Shown: positions 40,231 to 47,964 of the stretch, in pieces
How positions within the stretch are numbered: position 1 is the stretch's first letter
Layout: every line of letters starts with the position of its first letter
Assembly (NCBI GenBank): GCA_017516785.1
Contig: JAFXAV010000028.1
Location: 1-64,000 of the forward strand
Direction of reading: 5' to 3'
DNA: 64,000 nt
From: Oscillospiraceae bacterium
GTDB taxonomy: Bacteria > Bacillota_A > Clostridia > Oscillospirales > Oscillospiraceae
Notes under the pieces: generated by a model
What the model saw: the letters and a program-made list of their open reading frames with translations, nothing else
The model's database searches: none
Told to the model about the DNA's origin: nothing
Made by a program: the position numbers and the translations under genes

Positions 40231-40501
40231 TCTTCTCACCTTCAAAGCTCCCGAACGCATACTTCTGAAACAAGCGGTGGTTATCTCCAAAGTTCACCTG
40301 AGTAGGCTCCACTTCCCGGATGCTACCATCCTCCATCTCAACGATGGCGAATACGCCCCGGACTTCCCCGCCGGGATGACCACCCACCATAGGCGAAGGT
40401 GGGACGATCCAGGACTTGTCCTCCCAACGGTGGAACAGGGCCTTCATTTTATCGACAGTACATGGGCGGAGATCTGCGGTTGATACCGCTATCTTATTCA
40501 T
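40223..40501 (-). CDS. Small phage protein
   Basis: 92 residues from 40501 (GGAGGTG site). KALFHRWEDKSWIVPPSPMV and RGVFAIVEMEDGSIREVEPT resemble a beta-barrel of phage type. Unknown. Confidence 0.75.
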   Translation of the reverse strand: MNKIAVSTADLRPCTVDKMKALFHRWEDKSWIVPPSPMVGGHPGGEVRGVFAIVEMEDGSIREVEPTQVNFGDNHRLFQKYAFGSFEGEKNG

Positions 40502-40649
40502 CCTTTTTGTCACCTCCAGAGCAAATACTGATGCAACCGGGAATCAGCATGAAGAACAGCAATCCCCACTTACCAGTCTTTTCAATGGCTGATGCTACCG
40601 CCCAAGCCATAGACAACCATGCAATAGCGTATGCCGTCCAAGGTCCCAT
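40494..40649 (-). CDS. Small membrane protein
   Basis: 51 residues from 40649 (AAAGGAG site). Two hydrophobic segments (WTAYAIAWLSMAWAVASAI and WGLLFFMLIPGCISI) and a charged tail. Unknown. Confidence 0.68.
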   Translation of the reverse strand: MGPWTAYAIAWLSMAWAVASAIEKTGKWGLLFFMLIPGCISICSGGDKKDE

Positions 40650-41380
40650 CAACATTCTCCTTTCATGGGCAGTCCACATCCGGGGCAATGCGGGAACTTG
40701 ATCCGATCAACTTCGGACTCATTGGCGATCAAAGGCATCTCCCAGCCGCACCTGGAGCAGCGGCGATACGGTGTGAAGTGCTCTGTGTGGATGATCCATT
40801 CGCCCATCTCAGGGACAGGCTCGGCTCCATGGTCGAGGAAGATGATGCTATCTGCGTTCACCGTGATGACAGAACCTCCACTCAGTTCGATAATACCCTT
40901 GGTTCCGGTGAAGTGTTCGATATGCCATCCATGAAAATGACCGATCATCTGCTTGGGCTTACCATCTGCAAGGAAGCGAACCAAGCACTTCCGCAGTCCC
41001 TTGACCGCTTCATCGTCCTGGGGCGTACCTTCCGTCCAGGACTTGAAGCAAGCGACACGCTCCACCAGATGATGGGCATTGCCACGGAAGCACAGAGCCC
41101 GGTCGTCGATGTAGCAGATTGCAGGCGGCTTTTCCTTCTGGACGGCATCCACCTCGATCCGGTTCTCACGGAGGTACTTCTTGACCGCCGCCAAACCCTC
41201 TTCGGTGGCACATCTGGTGGATACGACCACCACCCGGTATCCGAATCTACGGAACCGGGCGATCTCGTCTGCGATGCCAGGGACGACCGGATCGGGGATC
41301 ACGGTCTCCCCTTTCCAGCCGCTCTTATAACTGTGGACAACTCCGTCGAAGTCGAACACAACTGTAGGTGTGTAGCCCAT
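40649..41380 (-). CDS. HAD phosphatase fused to a C-terminal zinc ribbon
   Basis: 243 residues from 41380 (GGAGGTAAC site). HAD motif I VVFDFDGVVH (nucleophile Asp), motif II VVVVSTR and motif IV ICYIDDRALCF are plain. A middle linker (MIGHFHGWHIEHF) leads to CSRCGWEMPLIANE...FPHCPGCGLP, a zinc ribbon. Size and form recall phage polynucleotide or nucleotide phosphatases. Confidence 0.85.
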   Translation of the reverse strand: MGYTPTVVFDFDGVVHSYKSGWKGETVIPDPVVPGIADEIARFRRFGYRVVVVSTRCATEEGLAAVKKYLRENRIEVDAVQKEKPPAICYIDDRALCFRGNAHHLVERVACFKSWTEGTPQDDEAVKGLRKCLVRFLADGKPKQMIGHFHGWHIEHFTGTKGIIELSGGSVITVNADSIIFLDHGAEPVPEMGEWIIHTEHFTPYRRCSRCGWEMPLIANESEVDRIKFPHCPGCGLPMKGEC

Positions 41381-41381
41381 A

Positions 41382-41561
41382 TCAGTTACCTCCAGGAATG
41401 TCTGCCGCCGTGTACTCGGGGTTCCACACAGCGACGATTTTCTTCTCCTTCTGATCGACAAAAGCGATCTTGCCCTCGTAGACAGTCAGGTTCAGACCAC
41501 AGGAAACGCCGGCTGCGACAATCATGTTCCGCAAGGTTTCCACTCTTTCTTCGATGCTCAT
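41382..41561 (-). CDS. Small phage protein
   Basis: 59 residues found by hand translation. MSIEERVETLRNMIVAAGVS, strand LTVYEGKIAFVD. ATG at 41561 behind AAGGAGGTG; ends one base before the HAD gene's start codon. Unknown. Confidence 0.74.
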   Translation of the reverse strand: MSIEERVETLRNMIVAAGVSCGLNLTVYEGKIAFVDQKEKKIVAVWNPEYTAADIPGGN

Positions 41562-41573
41562 ACGCTCACCTCC

Positions 41574-43170
41574 TTAGTCCCAACTATACAGCTTGTAGAT
41601 GCTGACACCCACATCGGTGGTGACACGCAGGGTGCAATCCCAGGGCCGGCTACTACCCTGAAGACGGATGCCACAGGCAGATGCTTCGTCGAAGCCAGCC
41701 AGGGGATGACTCTTGGAGTAGGCTTCGATGGTAGAACGAACTTCCCGCAGTTCGCCCTTCAGGTGTTCGGGGAACAGAGAGGACGCCTTGTTGTGCTGAT
41801 CCTTGCAGCCATCCAGGATGAAGAACACAGACTTGCCGTGATGCTCATAACCGGGCTGCCACAGGTTGGGCTGCAGAACCACACCAGTAACCTCCACATA
41901 GCCGGGGATCAGGCCCCAACCGTCGGGATAGGAGCCACCAGCATACACATACCAAGTACAGGGGTTGCGGTGATCTTCGCTATCCCAGTTGATGATGGGA
42001 GGTGCGGCAGGATCGACGGCGGTGACGATTGCACTGAAACTCTGAGCCGAATAACCGGCATAGTATTCGATCTTCTTTGCACGGGGCAAGATAGTCCTCT
42101 GGAACTTCTCCCAGGTCAGCATGGTGGGAGGTGCAATAACGACGGGTGCAGGCTTGACCTCAGCACCCTTCACTTTGATCCCATCGAAGACACCGCCCTT
42201 GATGGTTTCGGGAGCCTTGGGTCTGGGCTTCCACAGGGTTTCCAGTTCATCCAGGCGAGCGAAGCGACGGAGCAGGGAGTTCTCGATACCCAGCTTCGCC
42301 ACGATCTTTTCAGCCTGAGCGACATTGCCTGCGGTGGGAGCCGCCTGGGGACGCTGATACTTCAGAGGGTCGACCTTGCTGTTGAACTTCATCTTGATGG
42401 TGTCGAAGTCGGAGCCAGCTTCGATCTCGTCCAGCAGGATGCCAACCATGGAACTGGAGATATGGCAGAAGCCGGCGGGTGCCGTTGCCACCTTGGGCCA
42501 GATGATCTTCTTGATCTTCCGCTTGCCCTTGGCTTCCTGCATGACCGTCAGGAGCCACTCGGCGATACCGACGAACTTCTCGCTCCGGGCGAGGGAGCCG
42601 TTGCGGAGCAGGTTCACAGCAGCTTCGACGGTCTCGATCTTGTACTTGTTCACAGCATCCAGAAGCAGGCGGTGATCCTCCAGCTTCTCGGCGGCAACCT
42701 GACCTGCGGTATTCAGACGGCTGTTCAGGATCATGCTCTTGGGGGGTGTCCACAGCCATGTGATGCCAGATGCCCGTCTTGGGGATGCCCAGCCGCTTGA
42801 ATTCGGTGACGAACATTCCGGTGACATCTGCCTTGGTGACCTTCTCCTGGATGGCATGGACAGCAGCATCGAAGAACACAGGTGCGTACTTCCACATGAC
42901 GGGATGCAGGTTGCCCTTGCCGTCAATGCGAACCAGACCGCCGTAGTGGTCGACGAAGCTGCGGCAGGCGTTGCAGTTGTAGTGCTGACGGGCTTCCGCA
43001 GGCAGGTTGTCCAGGAACAGATCGTACAGATTCTTCGCATCCGTGGTGAACAGGGGTTCCTTACCCTCCTTCACCTCCTCGTTAAAGGACCGGACGATGC
43101 CTTCCAGCAGGTGCTTATAGCAGTCGCTGGAGCGGTCAATGTCAATTTCGTTTGCGATAGTGGTGCTCAT
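41574..43170 (-). pseudogene. Large conserved phage protein, frame-disrupted at a C6 run
   Basis: Starts at 43170 (AGGAGG site) and reads MSTTIANEIDIDRSSDCYKH. The N-terminal part has a cysteine pair in HYNCNACRSFVDHYGG. The frame changes at the six-C run 42741-42746; removing one C would give a single 531-residue protein continuing with SMILNSRLNTAGQVAAEKLE and ending in VGVSIYKLYSWD. The two parts fit together, so I take it as one gene. Cause may be phase variation, programmed slippage or a base-calling error. Function unknown. Confidence 0.8.
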
Positions 43171-43187
43171 TTCTTTTTCCTCCTATT

Positions 43188-43238
43188 GCTTGTTTTATCG
43201 CTTGTCGCTTACTTTCGTCGCTTGCTTTCAAAACAAGC
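43188..43238 (-). repeat. Inverted repeat with iterated AAGCGA
   Basis: GCTTGTTTT/AAAACAAGC arms (43188-43196 with 43230-43238) enclose several AAGCGA hexamers (minus strand) between the frame-disrupted gene's ribosome site and the gene downstream. No T tract follows. Confidence 0.55.
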
Positions 43239-43240
43239 GA

Positions 43241-43462
43241 TCAATCGTCTTCGGGTTCCGGGCCAAGTTCTCCCAGTATCGTGTGTTCACTGTTCTCCTG
43301 GCTTCTCCAGCAGATTTCAACAAAACCACACTTAGGGCACTGGCTTACATAGACCGTGACATTCTGATGGACTTCTTTCAGCTCCGGTCGGCAGGCCATC
43401 AACTCATGGACTCCATCCGGTTTGATGACCACGCCGGGAGGGTGCTGACATCTCTTAGCCAT
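43241..43462 (-). CDS. Zinc-knuckle phage protein
   Basis: 73 residues from 43462 (GGGAGGG site). RCQHPPGVVIKPDGVHELMA then QCPKCGFVEICW. The two Cys pairs suggest a ribbon. Acidic tail. Confidence 0.75.
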   Translation of the reverse strand: MAKRCQHPPGVVIKPDGVHELMACRPELKEVHQNVTVYVSQCPKCGFVEICWRSQENSEHTILGELGPEPEDD

Positions 43463-43910
43463 TGGGACTTCCCTCCCATTCCCACAGACCCAGCTTGCCG
43501 ACTGCCGGGATCGGCTTCTCGTACCGGACGGGATCTGCCAAGATCCAACCGTATCGACCGTCGCTCCAGTCGCCGAAGGTCTCCTCGTAGACACAGCAGT
43601 AGTCGGTCTTACGGAGTTGTTCAATGGGCATACAGCCCACGATGGTCACCTCGCCGATAATGGCACCATGAGGCATATCTTCAATATCCTTTTCGGTGAA
43701 GATGCCTGCACTTGCAAAGGTCAGATGGTCGTCATCATCCAGCAGTTCGAGCAATCCCTCGTCGTGATGCTTCGCCGCATGGATGGCGAGCCTGCCCCGG
43801 AAGTTCGTCTTCCAGCTCCGGGTCTCGACCTTCTTGAAGGTGCCGAAGGGCAGGTCCATTTCTCGGAATATCAGCTCCGCCCAGGGCTGCTTAACCGTCA
43901 GTGCTTTCAC
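43455..43910 (-). CDS. ASCH domain protein
   Basis: 151 residues from a GTG at 43910 behind GAAGGAG. VKALTVKQPWAELIF, VETRSWKTNFRGRLAIHAAK and YGWILADP...IPAVGKLGLWEW are the ASCH-fold blocks; such domains bind RNA or modified nucleosides. Neighbour of the HD gene. Confidence 0.88.
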   Translation of the reverse strand: MKALTVKQPWAELIFREMDLPFGTFKKVETRSWKTNFRGRLAIHAAKHHDEGLLELLDDDDHLTFASAGIFTEKDIEDMPHGAIIGEVTIVGCMPIEQLRKTDYCCVYEETFGDWSDGRYGWILADPVRYEKPIPAVGKLGLWEWEGSPNG

Positions 43911-43914
43911 TTTT

Positions 43915-44511
43915 TTACTCCTTCTCATTGATGTTGGTAGCCAACATGTCGGCGATGTGAGTAAACAGCGCCAGAGGATACATCTCAAAAGCACTGCCGG
44001 CGTTCCGGGCCTCCCCTTCTTGCCAAGCCCCCATGTGAAAACGGATGGCGAAAGCTTCCTCCCGGGTCAGACGCATGAAGCCAGATGCGATGTACACACT
44101 CTTCTCGCCGTGGCCGTAGGGCAGCTTGTCTTCGATGTCATAGCCCCAGTAGTCCTCCCACTCAGGCTTGCCATTGGGCAGGTTCTTTCCGGTCTTGCGG
44201 CTCTTCTTGACGGGAACATAGAAGTTGATCTTGCACAGGTCGTGGAGCAGACCGCAGATGGCGATGGTTTCTTCCTGCTCGGGGGTCAGCTCGGTGAACT
44301 CGGGGTTCTTCTTCAGGAAGTGCTCGTACTGATCCCGAAGCTGTTCATAGACATTGATGCTGTGCTGACACAGGCCGCCGGGAACACTCAGGTGGAAGCG
44401 ACCGCTTGCAGGTGCGGTGAAAAAGTCAGACTTCTCCAGATAGGCAAGCAGATCCTCCGCACCGGGGCGGGTGATGTACTTGCGGTAGATTTCGATAAAC
44501 TTTTCTTTCAT
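43915..44511 (-). CDS. HD-domain phosphohydrolase
   Basis: 198 residues from 44511 (AAAGGATG site). CQHSINVYEQLRDQYEHF, AICGLLHDLCKINFYV (HD pair) and LPYGHGEKSVYIASGFMRLT, FAIRFHMGAW give the His/Asp metal set of HD hydrolases, which usually act on nucleotides. Substrate unknown. Confidence 0.88.
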   Translation of the reverse strand: MKEKFIEIYRKYITRPGAEDLLAYLEKSDFFTAPASGRFHLSVPGGLCQHSINVYEQLRDQYEHFLKKNPEFTELTPEQEETIAICGLLHDLCKINFYVPVKKSRKTGKNLPNGKPEWEDYWGYDIEDKLPYGHGEKSVYIASGFMRLTREEAFAIRFHMGAWQEGEARNAGSAFEMYPLALFTHIADMLATNINEKE

Positions 44512-44526
44512 TTGGGACATCCTTTC

Positions 44527-44688
44527 TTACAGAAAATGAGTGGTGGCTTCAGCCAGCAGGAATAACACACCGCATACTCCGAAAAGCACGAAGTACATCT
44601 TTCTCCTGCTATCGTTGGCTTCTGCCAATGAGCCTAAGAAACTGATTGCTACAAACAGAAGCATCATCACCTTAAACACAGTTAACAT
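44527..44688 (-). CDS. Two-pass membrane microprotein
   Basis: 53 residues found by hand translation. MLTVFKVMMLLFVAISFLGS, a short charged loop, FVLFGVCGVLFLLAEA. ATG at 44688 behind AGGAGGTG. Unknown. Confidence 0.72.
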   Translation of the reverse strand: MLTVFKVMMLLFVAISFLGSLAEANDSRRKMYFVLFGVCGVLFLLAEATTHFL

Positions 44689-44947
44689 CTTTTTCACCTC
44701 CTACCGGCTCGTAGCCGATTTCTTTCAGCTTGCGGTATGCGAACATCTCGATCTCCAACATATAGTCGACGGGATCGGGGTTCTCACGCTCAAACTCTTC
44801 CGCCCATTCATAGATGGTGTGGAACATCTCCCTGGAGTCACCCATTCCCTCGTAGTGGTACTTCGGGTTCCCATGGATGATGAAGCAGAGGACGGTCGTG
44901 ATGTCAAACACACACTCCGCTACCCTCTTGTGGTAATTGGCATCCAT
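44672..44947 (-). CDS. Small phage protein
   Basis: 91 residues from 44947 (AGGAGGTG site). VAECVFDITTVLCFIIHGNP and IYEWAEEFERENPDPVDYML. Unknown. Confidence 0.76.
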   Translation of the reverse strand: MDANYHKRVAECVFDITTVLCFIIHGNPKYHYEGMGDSREMFHTIYEWAEEFERENPDPVDYMLEIEMFAYRKLKEIGYEPVGGEKDVNCV

Positions 44948-45011
44948 ATCTTTCACCTCCTGCGGTTACGGTGGTAATCAAAACGAACACGGTGGTAACT
45001 GATAAGCAAAA

Positions 45012-45215
45012 TTAAAACGGCGTAAACCAGCCGTATCCTTCGTGCTTCCCACGCTCAATTCTGGTCTGAGCGGCTACCCGGCGGCGTTCGATGCACCAGG
45101 GGCAGACATTCTTGTCTTTCTGAGGCTTCTTCTTCCAGCTATGCAGCGGCTCCCTGCTCTCGGCACCACAAAACTTGCACTTATAGTACCGGAAGCCGTT
45201 CTCAGTCTTAGCCAT
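45012..45215 (-). CDS. Zinc-ribbon phage protein
   Basis: 67 residues from 45215 (GGAGGTGCC site). YYKCKFCGAESREP and NVCPWCIERRR form the ribbon, followed by a basic region. Confidence 0.75.
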   Translation of the reverse strand: MAKTENGFRYYKCKFCGAESREPLHSWKKKPQKDKNVCPWCIERRRVAAQTRIERGKHEGYGWFTPF

Positions 45216-45232
45216 CGTCTGGCACCTCCATC

Positions 45233-45442
45233 TCAACATGAGTAGCGACCACCAATAAGAGTTCTGTTCTTTCTGAGGATGTCGGTGACATCGTCGACCA
45301 GATCTCCATAGGTGCATCCGTAAATGGGAGCCTCTCCTTCTGCTCCGGTGCGGTCAGCATCAGGGATCATCATACCGTGCTCTTCAAGCAAATCCTCGAA
45401 CAGCTCGACGATCTTTCTGGCAACATCTTTCACAGGGTCCAT
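45233..45442 (-). CDS. Small acidic phage protein
   Basis: 69 residues from 45442. VELFEDLLEEHGMMIPDADR then LVDDVTDILRKN, a pattern common to many gut phage genomes. Function unknown. Confidence 0.75.
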   Translation of the reverse strand: MDPVKDVARKIVELFEDLLEEHGMMIPDADRTGAEGEAPIYGCTYGDLVDDVTDILRKNRTLIGGRYSC

Positions 45443-45452
45443 ATCGTCCACC

Positions 45453-45806
45453 TCACAGGAACCAGCAGAACCAAGCTGCGGTCGCCATACCCAGGATGGA
45501 GAAGCCGAGCAGAGTGGCGTCGATGATCGTGTTCACGGCGGAGTTCGCTTCCTGATACTGCCGCTCCTTGCGGCGGACGATACGCTCACGGCGATCCACA
45601 TCCTTTTCCCGGAGGTCGAGGAGCTGGAGCCGATCCCGCTGAGCCTGGGCCTGCCGCTCAGCTTCCTGCTGACGGGCTGCCTGGTTGACCATGTTCACGA
45701 CGATGTCGATGTCGTTGGGGTCATACTCGGGGACGGGGTTCTTGACCACGGCGGGGGTGTTGGATCTTCTTACTGCGATAATTCTGATGGGCTTAGTCTG
45801 ATTCAT
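45453..45806 (-). CDS. Coiled-coil protein with C-terminal membrane anchor
   Basis: 117 residues. Long charged helix (AERQAQAQRDRLQLLDLREK), then one hydrophobic segment (ATLLGFSILGMATAAWFCWF). Likely tethered to the membrane by its C-terminus. Unknown. Confidence 0.78.
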   Translation of the reverse strand: MNQTKPIRIIAVRRSNTPAVVKNPVPEYDPNDIDIVVNMVNQAARQQEAERQAQAQRDRLQLLDLREKDVDRRERIVRRKERQYQEANSAVNTIIDATLLGFSILGMATAAWFCWFL

Positions 45807-45840
45807 AACTGGTTCTCCTTTCGGTTTATCTGGTGCTGTA

Positions 45841-46263
45841 TTAACCTTTGATTCTCTTCTTCATCCGAACTGTGGTTCCACCGTTCGGTGTTGATGCGAT
45901 TTTGAAATCATCCATGAACGTTTCCATTATCGTGATGCCCATGCCGCTATGACCAGAGCCACCAGTGCTAAACATAGGCTTGCTTGCCTGCTGAACATTT
46001 TCGATGCCCTTGCCTTTATCTCTGATAACGACGCTGAGGACATTGTTCTTCAGAACTTGGCATCTTACAGATACCTCCCCTGCCTTATTGGGGTAAGCAT
46101 ATTCAATGCAGTTCCGAAACGCTTCAGAAACGCTGGTGCGAATGTCTCCCAGTTCATCCTGAGCAGGGTCAAGCAGCTTTGCAAATGCAGATACAGCTTC
46201 AACCACAACCCTCTCATTGCTGGCATAACTGGGTAATGTCATGCAGAAACAATTTCCAATCAT
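45841..46263 (-). CDS. SpoIIAB-like anti-sigma factor (GHKL ATPase)
   Basis: 140 residues, the length of SpoIIAB, which binds and inhibits sporulation sigma-F. It aligns by eye over its whole length: N-box TSVSEAFRNCIEYAYPN (Glu47, Asn51), G1 box RDKGKGI (82-86), G2 SGHSGMGITIMETFMDD (106-118), and the end GGTTVRMKKRIKG. The residue matching SpoIIAB Arg20, needed for partner binding, seems not to be Arg here. No SpoIIAA or sigma gene is next to it. Located among phage genes, start overlaps the upstream stop. Confidence 0.9.
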   Translation of the reverse strand: MIGNCFCMTLPSYASNERVVVEAVSAFAKLLDPAQDELGDIRTSVSEAFRNCIEYAYPNKAGEVSVRCQVLKNNVLSVVIRDKGKGIENVQQASKPMFSTGGSGHSGMGITIMETFMDDFKIASTPNGGTTVRMKKRIKG

Positions 46264-46658
46264 TTCATTTCCTCCTTATAGCAGAAAATCCAGTACGGAT
46301 AGCCGTTGCTGACATTGCATCCACGGAGGATGCCGGTTAAACGAACAGGCTTGTCGAAATACAGACACAGGAATTTCTCGACATCCTTAGGGATCTTGCC
46401 ATAGAACATCTGGCTTTCGGCTTTGTCGGGCCAAACCGTAGCGACCGCATTTCGGAACGCTTTTCTGTCCCACTGCATCATCCGGTCATGATAGACCATT
46501 CTGTCGGATTCATTGTAGTCGGGAGCCATGTACTCGAAGAACGCATCGTAGGAGTACGGATGCGTTTCAGGTGTTCTTTCGATAGGCTTTCCGTCTATGC
46601 CGATCATCCCTCTGACGGGTCTGCTGTCGAGACCGATGTGATACATCTGTCGTTTCAC
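46260..46658 (-). CDS. Phage protein cotranscribed with the anti-sigma gene
   Basis: 132 residues from a GTG at 46658 behind AAGGAGGATG. Basic and aromatic (MQWDRKAFRNAVATVWPDKA). Ends ATG AAA TGA, overlapping the SpoIIAB-like start by 4 bp. No function recognised, but a partner role is possible. Confidence 0.8.
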   Translation of the reverse strand: MKRQMYHIGLDSRPVRGMIGIDGKPIERTPETHPYSYDAFFEYMAPDYNESDRMVYHDRMMQWDRKAFRNAVATVWPDKAESQMFYGKIPKDVEKFLCLYFDKPVRLTGILRGCNVSNGYPYWIFCYKEEMK

Positions 46659-46671
46659 TGATACATCCTCC

Positions 46672-46932
46672 TTAATGCTCGGGGCTGTAACCCTCGAACT
46701 CGACTTCGTTGGTTGCAGAGTTGATAAACGAGTGGAAGTTGAACGGTGCCGAGGTTGCCGGCTCGTGGATCAAGCGAACCATGGAGCCGAAGGCTACCGT
46801 GATGTCGAAGACCTCGAACTCGCAGTCGGTGCAGTCACGGAAGCCGAACATATCAATGATCTGCTGAGCCGTGTTCATCGATCCGCCGATCTCTCCGTCG
46901 GGGTACTTGGTCTGGACGAAATATTTCTTCAT
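46672..46932 (-). CDS. Small phage protein
   Basis: 86 residues. KYFVQTKYPDGEIGGSMNTA then CTDCEFEVFDITVAFGSMVR. Soluble, beta-rich. Unknown. Confidence 0.76.
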   Translation of the reverse strand: MKKYFVQTKYPDGEIGGSMNTAQQIIDMFGFRDCTDCEFEVFDITVAFGSMVRLIHEPATSAPFNFHSFINSATNEVEFEGYSPEH

Positions 46933-46947
46933 CTGGATCTCCTCCTA

Positions 46948-47310
46948 TCAATATCTGTTGTGAGCGGTGTAGGCGATCTCGCTGATCGCACATTTGATGC
47001 CGCTCTGAATGGTCTGCTCTGCTCCGATGTTCGGGTTCGGCTTGCCTTCGACTACCAAGTAGCACTCGATGATGCCACCGTTGGGGCTTCTCGCCCAGAG
47101 CCAGTCACCAATTCCGGTGCCCTTCGGCTCGTTCTCCATGACGAGGAAGAAGCAGTTGTTGTTCGACTCCAGATAGTCCAGATAGCTCCACCGGATGTGA
47201 ACCTTGGTCTTACCGATGTACTTGATCGACCACTTCCAGTTGGGGTCGTCCTTGTTCACCTTGGCTACCTGCTCCCGGATCAGCTTCTCGTACTTGCGAA
47301 GATCAATCAT
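46948..47310 (-). CDS. Phage protein of unknown function
   Basis: 120 residues. KLIREQVAKVNKDDPNWKWS, then NNNCFFLVMENEPKGTGIGD. Unknown. Confidence 0.78.
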   Translation of the reverse strand: MIDLRKYEKLIREQVAKVNKDDPNWKWSIKYIGKTKVHIRWSYLDYLESNNNCFFLVMENEPKGTGIGDWLWARSPNGGIIECYLVVEGKPNPNIGAEQTIQSGIKCAISEIAYTAHNRY

Positions 47311-47322
47311 CTCTGCTCCTCC

Positions 47323-47514
47323 TTAGGCTTCCACGGGATGACCGTGCTCGTAGATCGCTGCCACCCAGTAGCCCTTTTCTTTCAGGGTCTCCTTGAGTTC
47401 GGCGGTGACCACCACCTGCAACTCCTTGCCGTTACTGAGGATGTAGCAGATGCCGTAGCGGATGCTGTCCTTGATGGCCTTTTCAACCTTGGCCTGGATC
47501 ATCTGGTCTGTCAT
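47323..47514 (-). CDS. Small phage protein, first gene of the block
   Basis: 63 residues. Helix (MIQAKVEKAIKDSIRYGICY) then strands (GKELQVVVTAEL). First gene after promoter copy 6. Unknown. Confidence 0.76.
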   Translation of the reverse strand: MTDQMIQAKVEKAIKDSIRYGICYILSNGKELQVVVTAELKETLKEKGYWVAAIYEHGHPVEA

Positions 47515-47549
47515 ATCGATTACTCCTTTACCGTTGTACCTGTCGGCTG

Positions 47550-47563
47550 TTACCGATTGGTAA
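47550..47563. promoter_or_regulatory. TTACC-N4-GGTAA dyad at the 47.6-kb promoter
   Basis: TTACCGATTGGTAA, perfect half-sites, about 9-22 bases past the start site as at copies 2 and 4. Confidence 0.7.
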
Positions 47564-47578
47564 TTTATTTGTACCTTA

Positions 47579-47606
47579 ACTATAACTTACCTATCGCCTA
47601 AGTCAA
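47579..47606 (-). promoter_or_regulatory. Family promoter copy 6
   Basis: TTGACT (47601-47606), 16-bp spacer TAGGCGATAGGTAAGT, TATAGT (47579-47584). It opens the small-gene block after the lysis cassette. Confidence 0.9.
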
Positions 47607-47670
47607 GTGTTATTTCGGGATTTTACTAAAAATTTTTCATTGTATTCGTTATCGGTGACGAAATCCGCAC

Positions 47671-47775
47671 AAGGCATTTGGCGGGTTTTACCGGGGGGTT
47701 CCGTTCGGATGTAAAAGGATAAGGCAAAGTGCTAAAGTGCCCGGGAGACTGATTTGTAAAATACGGGCTTTCATT
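47671..47775 (-). repeat. Upstream block duplicated at 21.9 kb, copy 2
   Basis: GGCATTTGGCGGG, TTCGGATG, AAAGTGCTAAAGTGCCCGGG and TGTAAAATACGGG match the block at 21853-21957 in order and spacing. Part of the 580-bp gene-free gap 47515-48096. Confidence 0.6.
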
Positions 47776-47792
47776 TTTGGTTATTTTGTGGA

Positions 47793-47820
47793 TTGATTTA
47801 CCATGCGTATGTGATATACT
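47793..47820 (+). promoter_or_regulatory. Possible plus-strand promoter
   Basis: TTGATT (47793-47798), 16-bp spacer, TATACT (47815-47820), pointing into the gene-free gap toward the hairpin at 47973-48003. May give a short RNA of about 180 nt. Confidence 0.45.
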
Positions 47821-47964
47821 TTACGACTTTTGATCCCGTAACCGCAGGAGCTGTTTGGCGGCCCTGTGTCGGGTTTTCCGCCCAGATGGGAAGTTGGTCC
47901 AGATTATACTGATCCCCTTTCCCCCAGCCGCCCCTTGGATGCTATCAAGGATTTTCCTGGAAAC

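Noticed and set aside
43188..43238. Possible CRISPR-like repeats
   Set aside because: The AAGCGA units are hexamers with no regular spacers and there are no cas genes.
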